Below, in pieces: positions 49,312 through 59,900 of a stretch of 64,000 bases of DNA; positions within the stretch are counted from its first letter, which is position 1; every line of letters begins with the position of its first letter. The stretch spans positions 47,383,573 through 47,447,572 of the forward strand of contig CP136064.1 of the NCBI GenBank assembly GCA_032622095.1. Reading direction: 5' to 3'. Under the pieces are notes generated by a model. The model did no database searches. It was not told the origin of the DNA and worked only from the letters and a program-made list of their open reading frames with translations. Both the position numbers and the translations under genes were made by a program. The stretch comes from Siphonodentalium dalli (taxonomy: Eukaryota; Mollusca; Scaphopoda; Gadilida; Siphonodentaliidae).

Positions 49312-49668
49312 ACCGCTATACTTAAAGTAATTGACCACCAATAACGTGGTGTCACCCCGTTAATATGGCGGTACTATACCGCGGTATCCTCCAATACCGC
49401 GTTACTGATACCGCTTGTTAACGCGAACAAGTATGTGTGAGTAAATACCTCCCCTAAAAGAGTTCCATGAAAATCACCGCGGTATTCAACAAAATTAATG
49501 CGGTGCCCGCTAAAAGACCACGGTATCATTATCGCCCAATACCATAACTCCACGCCATGACCGTCTCGATACCGCTACCGTTTATTACCGGTATCACTGC
49601 GGTCATGACCGGGGTATCACCCCGTTTTTCTGGTCAATTACTTTGAGAATAGCGGTATAGGCTATACC
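49312..49668. mobile_element. MITE with 'CTATACCGCTAT' TIRs
   Basis: Begins taccgctatacttaaagtaa followed by ttgacc and ends with the inverted form (ggtcaattactttgagaata, then gcggtatag). The interior is full of short palindromic accgcggtat and ggtatcac variants. A related left end occurs at 51766 in DZIP1 intron 2. Non-coding. Confidence 0.7.
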
Positions 49669-50712
49669 GGTGTACAGTGCATCAGATGAAAGACGCCCTG
49701 AGCACCTTGTTTAAAAATGCTGCTCTTGGGCTAAAAAATCATAAATTCCAACTTGATGTACTTGATTATAACACTGCAGATTTATAGGTTAGGCCTACAT
49801 CTTGGGCTCTGAATATCGAGAGATCCAACCACATAAATGTTGCTACTACCGGGTATAAAAAAGAGTTTCTCTCTTAGTAAAACACGTTAAAGAAATTGAG
49901 AGGAATATACACATATTTGTTCCAAAATCAATGGAAATTATAAGTGACAACATATCCAGAAAAGTCGGTACATGGTTTGTATCCAAAATCCACTGAAAGT
50001 TGGCACTGAATGAGTTAATGATAATATAGAAAAGAACGGCAAGTTGGCCAATTCAGATCCAATCGGACTTCCATTGCCACCACTATTTTCAAGCTCTATT
50101 TCAGTTTTAAAAATGTTCCAGTTGTTAAAATATTTCTTCTTCATTTTAATCACAATGAATTGGATATCTACATGTATCTTGAAAATTACAATGAAATCTA
50201 AATTGATTTGCCAGGTGTTTACAAGACATTAATCACATTGAACTCGCAACAACACTAAATTCGTAAATCTGATGAGTCACCATCTGAGTTACAGTTTATA
50301 ATTAGAAGCACAGGTTGGTTGTTACTGTACTTCCCTAAATTATTGACCCAATAACTGGGGTTATTATGTGTTTATACACATGTAACAATTTCCAACAACT
50401 GGTTGCGGATGAAAGGAACAATTGTTAAACAACATGACAAACTTACCAGTGCAATGTATATGTACTAAGACATCAAATTAGTTGTCGAATTACATACATA
50501 CCTTACAGTGGAAGGACTGGTTTTATGTTCCTTTCACAAAACAATATTTACATTTCTTTTTAGTTCCAGTTATAAATGAAAATTGTGAGCTTATATAGCC
50601 CCAAATGTAGTCAAGAATTCTTCTGATGAAAGTTTTATGTTTCATATTACTACCTACCGTATATATTTTATGAGTAAATTTTATAACAAAAGCTTTTGGT
50701 GTTCTTCTTCAG
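49669..50712. other. Putative upstream region or first intron of DZIP1-like gene
   Basis: No coding exon was seen. It ends in a polypyrimidine tract and AG (tggtgttcttcttcag, to 50712) directly before the exon with the start codon. A non-coding first exon and promoter therefore probably lie here or further upstream, but none can be located by eye. Confidence 0.4.
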
Positions 50713-50963
50713 AACGAACAATGACAACAGACTACATATTTGCTCCACAGAGCTTCGGCCCTGCCTCTGCTCCAGTGAACCAGAATGGATATGCTCCAAA
50801 AGGAAGCAACGGCCATAGTTTTGCATTCCGTAAAAGATTGGAGAGGGTTGATTGGAGAAGAATTGCTTCCCTTGATTTGGATTTGGTATCAAGGAATTTA
50901 GACTTCAGTGCTCTGCAAGAGAATTTAATGAACATAACTTTCTGTAATATAGAAGCTGAGGTG
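50713..50963 (+). CDS. DZIP1: DZIP1-like exon with start codon (residues 1-81)
   Basis: The acceptor ttcttcttcag is followed by eight untranslated bases and ATG at 50721. It encodes MTTDYIFAPQSFGPAS... and the conserved DWRRIASLDLDLVSRNLD and FCNIEAEV. The donor is gtaagt at 50964. Confidence 0.9.
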
Positions 50964-53900
50964 GTAAGTCTAGTATAGGGCTGTAACGATACAAGTTTCC
51001 TTATATTCAAATAAAATAACAGTTGGACTATTCAGCAGAAAAATCAACATCAAATTATTCTATTTGATTCTGCTCCCAGTGAATCACATGCTATAGAAGT
51101 TAAATCTAATTGGAGAAAATTATAGTGAAATTACCGCAGAAAGAATTTTTTTGTACATATAAATCAGGCCTTAAAATCCGACAAGAATCAGAATCATTTT
51201 GATTGTCGTAAAAAGTCTTGATTTCCTGTAGAAACACTATGTTTTGATTCTTGCAAAATCTGATGGATTTTACAGCCTGTAAATACTAAGGCTAAACAAC
51301 AAGATGCTGAGTAGTTTTAATTGCATGAGTTATCTCATACTTTTTGTATTTAATTGAATGGGCGACAGCAGTGAACATGTTAAATATATTTTTAATATGG
51401 TACATGTATCTCAATAACTGTTATACATCTATTCCAGGATTGTCGTTCTGTTGACCCAAACTTCATCAAGTTGTTCAAGATTTCTCAGCTATGCATCGAG
51501 TATTTGTTGGTGAGTTTTTCAACGTTCAATACAGTAAAACCTCTCCAAATCCTTCGGACTGGCTCTTCTGTTCGGTTTATAGAGGTGTTCGATTTATAGA
51601 AAATCACACTACAATCTGAATATATTGCTGCCATTACTAAGAGTTGTCGCAGCACAAACAACTCATTATTGATAAATTAAACTTTATATATTAAAAGTAC
51701 CAAATAAAATATAAATAACAATTGATATAATAAGAATTAAAACATGGTATATTAAAACATACAGCTATACTTAAAGTAATTGACCACCTCTAACATGGTG
51801 TCACCCCAGTAATACTGCGGTATTATACCGCAGTAGCCTCCAACACTGTGGTAAGGTTACCGCTTCACCACTGCGCATACCGCGGTTACATCACAATGCA
51901 TGCGGTCATAGCTCGCAGACCTGAAAATTAAATGCAGTGATTCTCCTTATATCAGTGGAACTTAAAAGATCCTCATGTACGTATTACATGTACTTTCTTC
52001 ATCTTTTGGTGTGATGACCTGCTAGTAGACTGCTGTATCATAACTGCACGGTACCGTAACTCCACCACTGTAACCACAGTGCTGCCTACATGTAGTGTGG
52101 CCAGGACGTTAAAGGCACGGGCGGCATTCGTTACAGAAATATACATATTTGTTCAAATCGCCATCAACAGAAGGACTATTAAAATATATATCGTTTTGTT
52201 CATATGCCAAACATAATCAGCGCGTAAATAGTATATTGTCGTCAAGACGTACGATGGTGTTTGTAAACAAGAGCCTGCTGTGTTACAGAAGTTTTGCTTC
52301 TGTTTACATAACACAGCGCAATTCTATTGGTTAATCACACACAAATGATATAAACGTTCTTTATTATTTCCATATCAGGAAAACAATAACAAATAACGCT
52401 CTTTATGTTTACCATATCCGGATCTAAACAAAAGCCAGGTTCTGTAACGTTTTTTGCTTTTGTTTACATAACAAAGGAAAAACATTTGACAATTGCTTAC
52501 TGTTTATGCCATATTTCTGATTGGTATAAGAACAAGGTTTGTCTATATTTTACTATTATTTCTGTTTATGGCGGTTTTTTATGGAGGTGAATATTTTAAC
52601 AGCATACCCACCACCAACGCCGCCCGTATCTTTAAAGCAACCCTGTTTGTATACTTAATAATAGATCTATATGGTTGGCCTAACTGAAACCTGCATTGTG
52701 AAATTGGCCTTCATCCATTTCTTTTATTCATATATGATATAGATACAGCTATGCTCTAATTAATTGACCCTCCTTAATGAGATTGACATGGTTTACATAC
52801 GAACAAACTTGGAAGTTTGTCTGAATATAGATCCGAGCATATTATCGCCTATTTGCAAGCGCCGAATGCCGGAAAGTAGCGGCTTCAAAGGAATTACTTG
52901 CATTCCATCAGCCATTGAAGACGTTAGTACTCTAAAATAAATTTAGTTTCATGCGAGGAATGAATGTAAGGTCAGTTTCTTAATATATTAACTCAACTTA
53001 TAGGCCAACTTGAACAAGACAGATCGAAAATCTTACACAGCCTCGAGTCTTCAAAAATAACAGTGAAAATTATTCTTATCGGCAGATTTTTCTATCATAA
53101 TTGAGTCAAATTGACAATGGGAAATGACTGTGGTGTAAGGCGGTCATCGAATATACTACCACGGTCTTTGCTGGTAACTGACTAGATTACCGGTATGGAC
53201 ATCCAACAGGACTGTGGTCAGATACCGCGCTTGACCACGGGTCACTGCGAATGATCACAGTGCTGCGGTCTAGTGGTGGTATGACCATGGTCATTACCAG
53301 CCCATAATCTCGATTAATTAGAGCATAGCTGTAGTTAAGATTGATAGTAGTGTACTGCTAGTACGTTGGTGTTTCTTTCAGATACAGTTGAACTAACTTG
53401 TTTTTGTATAGGACCCAAACTTTTCAAATCTGGCTAGGAAAGCCCTGGATGCAGAGAATAAATTTTCAGTGTGAAATATAATTGCCTCAAGTAGTCACAG
53501 TATGTGATTATGTTTAGATTGAAATGTTAAAATTTTCCTTTTGTAGCATTCTCAAGAATATCTTTCAAACTTACTCAACAGCAATGATGGAAAAACAAAG
53601 AAAGTTTTCCAGGTAGGCACTTTATGGTTTTGCCTCGTACCGATAGTCATGTGATTAATTGTATAGTTGATTATTCATCAACCCTCCACATATAAATTAT
53701 TAGTCATAACAGTTTGTCCATGCAGTAGGTATACTCCATCTTTGACACTGATAAAGGTGCGGTAACACATGGCTGTTATGCTATCGATATCTGTAGAGCT
53801 CATCTTTGCTAAAAGTAATTGAAAAACAGGGATATGGTCAAAACACTTAAAGGTTACCAATTTCAATATTTCCTTCAAATAAACCTTGTTTAATACAAAC

Positions 53901-56900
53901 ACTATGATCACAAGAGTAGTTTTAATAACTGAAAATGGAAGTGTGTTCATTGACTTTGTTGAACCTGTTTTATTAGCCATGTGCACTCTTGCATTGGAGA
54001 TTTAGCATATCATTTCAATATTAATTAATATCCATCCACTGATATTTTATCTGTATATTTTGTCATGTTGCTAATAAAATAATTTTCTCTTCTAACTCTT
54101 TATGCTTTATGCAGTTGATATTATTCAGACAATATCACATGTCGGCATTCAGGTAAACATACATAGTAAATAAATAAATAATGTTTGTAATGGGCCCTTT
54201 CTTTACTGATGGATTCTCCCATTCAGTTATAAAAGTGTACATTGGAATCATCTATTATTCATCTGCAGGAAATATAAGCAGACACAGCATTCGCCCATTC
54301 CAAATATTAAATCCTAAGAATTTTTCAATTTGATATGGATCGGAGATTGAAAATAATTATCTGTCTGTGGCTTCAAAATTATTCTCAATCTTTGCAGTGG
54401 GTGAATCTGTGGAATCTGACTTATACTGAATTTAATAAAAAGTTTTTACTAAAATGATAACTTTCTTATTTTTTTTAAGGAACAAGAAGAAGCTACGAAG
54501 GTTCTTGAATCTGTTAAGAAGGAGTTAGCAGATTGTAAGAAGGAAAGTCATAAGAGGAAGAAGTTGTTGATAGCTCAGCAGCAGCTGATTCATAGTGGCT
54601 CTGGAAGCTATCATAAGGTACTAGTACAATAGATATCAATCCTTCTTCCATTTCATTCAGCCATGGTGGCTCTGGAATCTATCATAAGGTACTAGTGCAA
54701 TGGATATCAACCCTTCTTCCATTCAGTTATGATTCATGGTGGCTCTGGAAGCTATCATACAGTACTAGTACAATAGATATCAATCCTTCCATTCAGTTAT
54801 GATTCATGGTGGCTCTGGAAGCTATCATAAGGTACTAGTACAATAGATATCAACCCTTCTTCCATTCAGTTATGATTCACGGTGGCTCTGGAAGCTATCA
54901 TACGGTACTAGTACAATAGATATCAATCCTTCCATTCAGTTATGATTCATGGTGGCTCTGGAAGCTATCATACAGTACTAGTACAATAGATATCAATCCT
55001 TCTTCCATTCAGTTATGATTCACGATAGCTCTGGAAGCTATCATACAGTACTAGTACAATAGATATCAATCCTTCCATTCAGTTATGATTCATGGTGGCT
55101 CTGGAAGCTATCATAAGGTACTAGTACAATGGATATCAACCCTTCTTCCATTCAGTTATGATTCATGGTGGCTCTGGAAGCTATCATAAGGTACTAGTAC
55201 AATAGATATCAATCCTTCTTCCATTTCATTCAGCCATGGTGGCTCTGGAAGCTATCATACGGTACTAGTACAATAGATATCAATCCTTCTTCCATTCAGT
55301 TATCATTCACGGTGGCTCTGGAAGCTATCATAAGGTACTAGTACAATAGATATAAACCCTTCTTCCATTCAGTTATACAAGTATGCATTGAAATCAGAGC
55401 TGCATTCAGTTATAAAAGTATGCATTGAAAAAGTATGCATTGAAATCGGATTGTCCGTGAGACTCCGGATTGCCATAGCGAAAACATCTAAAATACGGAT
55501 AACCACCCATTTCTCCCACATGTGACAAAGTGGCTAATTATTAGGGCCATGCATGTCAACAATTAAAATACAGAGCCTTATATTGTTATCTTTAACCTCT
55601 TTACTGCTGGGCCGTTGAGGTTATGGCCTTTTTCCAGTCAAAAAATATAATGGGGAATATCACAAAAACCCTAAAACTATCTCTATTGAAAGTCTATTAT
55701 CATTCACACTCCTGTAACGTCATACTCAGATAAAATGAGTACACACATTGGCCACTAATACATTTTTCACAGTTTGGGCATCCCTCATCATTTAAATTAA
55801 TTGTTCTGAGACAGTTCTGAAAGCGTTTGTCAAAACAAACGTCCAATCATGCATCTACTTTATTTCAATAGACATATTTGTTAATGGCCTCCAGAATCAC
55901 ACAGCTGTTGAATAACCGCTAAGTCACAAAGCATGTGAAGGGAATGTTTCAATTTCAAATTTGCGGGTAAAAAAAAGAGGGGTCCATTTTGTACTTTCAG
56001 TTTCACGCATGTCCGGTTGTAACCAGTGTAACTCTGGTTCATTTTTACTTATTTTACATGAAGTTTCTGCTTCTTAAAATTTGTTAATAAATGGTGGAAT
56101 GTGTTCATTTCTTTTGAGGGTTAAACCATAAGATGAGTCCATTTTATAGTTTATTCCGATTTTGTACTTTCGGTTTCGCGGAAATCTGGCCGTATCCAGT
56201 GGAATTCTGAGTATTTTAACTTAGTTTAAACGAAGTGTCTGATTCTTTCTCTTTAATAAATGGTTGTGGTCTCTCAACACAGGTGGAATTTGTGTTTTGA
56301 ATCGACAATTAGATGGTCGCGTTTAACAGGTGATCGCCCATTAAAGGTGATATATAGAATAAACTAGACCGTGAACAGGAAATGTTGTCGCAAATTGGAG
56401 GTGGTCCCACCCACAATTTGTGACAAAAATCTCCTGGATGGACATATTCAAAACTTAACAGGTCTGATTGGAATCATTTATTTCTTGTCTGGAGGGATGT
56501 TCAGCAAATATAACCAGACAACAGACTGACAAACAGATAATAGAAGAGCGGTTCTAAAGATTCCTATTCATTGGTGGGAAATGTTCATGTAATACATGAA
56601 CTTATCACATGAATAAGAATCATATCTAGGGTAAGGGACGTCATGTAGACACAATGAATTACAACACACTCTTCTTCCATAGCTTTTAGCCCCACGATCT
56701 TTATCAACAGCAATATACATGTGTAGCAATGTGTTATCTACATATTGATGCTTTTGCTGTATCAAACTTTTGTTGAATGGCTTACATTTAAATTAAAATA
56801 CAGAGCCTTATATTGTTATATTTAACCTCTTTAGTGCTGGGCCATTGATGTTATGACCTTTTTCCAGTCGAAAAATATAATGGGGAATATCACAAAAACT

Positions 56901-59900
56901 CTAAAACTATCTCTATTGAAAGTCTATTATCATTCACACTCCTATAACGTCACACTCTGTATCACAATTCGAGATACAATGGTTCTGATGCACCAATCTT
57001 TGAGCTCCAGTTGTGAATAATGGCCGATTGCTAGTGTGCTGATGTAAGTCTATACTCAGTAAGGACGTATAGCACACAGCGTGACATGTTACATCCGTAG
57101 TCAGGATGGACGTATAGCACACAGCCTGACATGTTACATTAATGCCCTAAATAATTGACTCCATAACCACGGCAGAATTATGGGTAATTCTGCTGTGGTT
57201 AAGGAGTCGATTATTTAGGGCATTACTGTACATCCATACTCAGTACATATATAAAACAGCTGAGAGGTTGAGATGGTATCAAGTTGAAAATAAACTAGAC
57301 TCTTCTTAAAGTTTTCAGCAATTCCACAAACATGATAAATAGGGACTATGTTATTTCATACCTGGACAAAAATTGGTTTATTAACTCTTTCTGTATTAAA
57401 CACTCATTGACGAGTAGTTATCCCTTAGGAAATGTTCAGATAATAAGTTCAACAAATGACAGTTACATGTATTATCTAAACATTTCCCACCAATGATTAT
57501 GAATTCTTCAGCACTTCAATGTATTATCATTTCGTCTGGCTGTCGAAATACCCATTTCTGTCAGTTAACTCTTTCTTTACTAAATACTCATTGATGAGTA
57601 GTTCCCTTGGGAAATGTTCAGATAATAAGTTCAAGAAACAACCATAGGTTATTTGTTGAACTTATTATTTGAACATTTCCCTCGAATACATAGGACTCCT
57701 TCTGCACTTGTGTTATCTGCCGTCTGCTTATTTTTCCTGAAAACCCCTCCAGATGAATAATAGATTATTTCAATGTATTCTTTTATTACTGATGGGAGAA
57801 TCCATTTAGTGTAGAAAGGGTTAAAAGTACTATTATTTTCTGCGGCAGCAGCCAGTCAATTATTAATGACATATTATGTACCTGTTTGGGTGCGTGAAAC
57901 TGATAAGTTAGTATTCAGGCACTATGACAACTGGAGGAATGTAACATTCTACTAACATCGCCAAAAACTTGAAGCAAAACTCCATAGAAAACATCGTCAG
58001 AACTATGCTCCATTGTAAATATTTACTAATCGATTCGGGACGCATCTATCCGCGATAAACCAACGAAAACGATTTCGCCATCGAGAGTCATTGCATTTAA
58101 TTAATATATAAGAAAGACGGTGTGTGTTGTCAATTTGGATATACTATTTGCAAAAATTACTACTTTAAACAAGATTATTTTTCAGTTATATTTGATGGCC
58201 ATCCGGGAGATATTTGTGGGAGGAATGCTCAAATATGCTCATGTTCCGAAAAATGTTTTAATTTATTTCCATCTTTGTATTTATCACTTTTTATGATGAA
58301 GATTACATAGTTTTATCAGTTTATTATATTTGCGTTTATTTTATAAATATATATACCTAAATAAAACAGAAATGAAAACAAAGTTTGAGTGAGATACATG
58401 TGAGTGTGAGATACATGCATGTTTATATAAAACATTACAATGCAAATTGCCGGTATACAAAGGTCAATGATACCTGCTAACTTCCTGTTCTAATTCCTGT
58501 TAAAAATATAGAGTTTTCTCCTACTGTATTCTATTTGCACTGTGCCCAGACATTGTCATTCATACACTTCCGTAATCCTAAGTCGTGTTATTAAATCTAT
58601 TGTCTATAATTTTACGACAGGTTGCATGGCTACGAAGGGTATGAAAATTAATTAGTCTCAATTAGTAGTCTCTGATTAGTACTGAATGATGATGAATATG
58701 AAATTACTCTTGATGTTGCCGACAGTTTGTTTAAATTTTGATTATGTTGAAGTTACCAACAGTACATCTGCACATGCGGGAGAAGTGGCATGTCTTCCGT
58801 ATTTCGGAGGTTTTCCCTATGACAATCTGGGAGTCTCACGGACAATCTGTGAAACTTAACAGCTATGGTCCTCATGCACACTGTGCATATTATCTTCTAA
58901 TTGTGATTATTTATTCAACATCTATTTACAGTGTCCTTTCTGTCCCAAAGCATTCATCAACCATTCTTTCCTTGAGTCACACTTGAGCAGGAAGCATCAA
59001 AGCGGCCCAGCCAAACCATATACCTCAGCCCATGTTAGTAGCAGTCCAGGTTCAGAGCAGAACCAAGTGTTTGTCGATGAGATAAATGAAATCAAAAAGC
59101 GGCTTTCAAGAACAGAAGGCATGCTGCAATCAGAAAAAAGGCTGTCTCATTCTTTGAAGAGGCGGGTAAGTTCAGTATCAATGACAAGATTTAAACATTG
59201 TATGTAGCATTATTGAACAATGTTATATTTATACACTTACCGGTACATATGCACGTATTACTCTTATCCAATTTCATAAATATCCAAAGTATTCAATATG
59301 CATGTAATGAACAATAATCAATGTTTTCCAGTCGCACCACTATAAATTGTTACTAACTCTCTCTCTCTCTCTCTAAACTTTCACCCATTCAAATTCCCTA
59401 CCCCTTTCTCGTTTTGCCCCTCTTGTTTCTCTATAATAATATTGATAATTAGTTTCTGCAAACCACCAAATATATCCAACCCTTCCCTCTTCAGCCGCCC
59501 CCTTCACTTATTGAAGATGGGGTATTTAATTCACCACAAAGGAGAAGACTTAGCAAAAACGATTGCTTGTTTATTTCTCTATTTCCATATTATACCGTCA
59601 TCCTGTACCATCATATCATTACCAAGATGTAATGAGGTTATTATACCTAAATAATCAACTCGTTAACCGCAGCAGAATTATGGGTAATTTTTCAGGATTT
59701 AGTCGGAAATATGGCTTGTTGCCATTCATCGGAAAGCTCTCAGTGAGAGATTTCCGATGAATGGCAACAAGCCATATTTCCAGAATAAATCCTGAAAAGT
59801 TACCCATAATTCTGATGTGGTTAAGGAGTCGATTATTTAGGGCATTACTGTAATTCTGATACTATAGTGGATGAATAAACCATTATCTTTGTGAAACTTT

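Larger units (their letters stand above)
55376..58931. other. Remainder of DZIP1 intron 4, repeat-rich
   Basis: Holds a ~150-bp block at 55593-55745 (ttaacctctttactgctggg) repeated at 56821-56965, a palindrome at 57140-57234 and a TTAA-ended repeat pair at 57381-57834. No coding exon was recognised between 55376 and 58931. If human-like spacing applies, none is required, because the reading frame passes directly from exon 4 to the zinc-finger exon. Confidence 0.6.

Noticed and set aside
53410-53475. Extra DZIP1 exon after tgtatag (DPNFSNLARKALDAENKF)
   Set aside because: It ends in a stop without a donor. Exon 2 already splices in frame to exon 3, which carries the expected HSQEYL motif.
54114-54155. 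Extra DZIP1 exon between exons 3 and 4 (atgcag ... attcag|gtaaac)
   Set aside because: The enclosed 38 bp is not a multiple of three and would break the frame that otherwise passes cleanly from 53612 to 54480.
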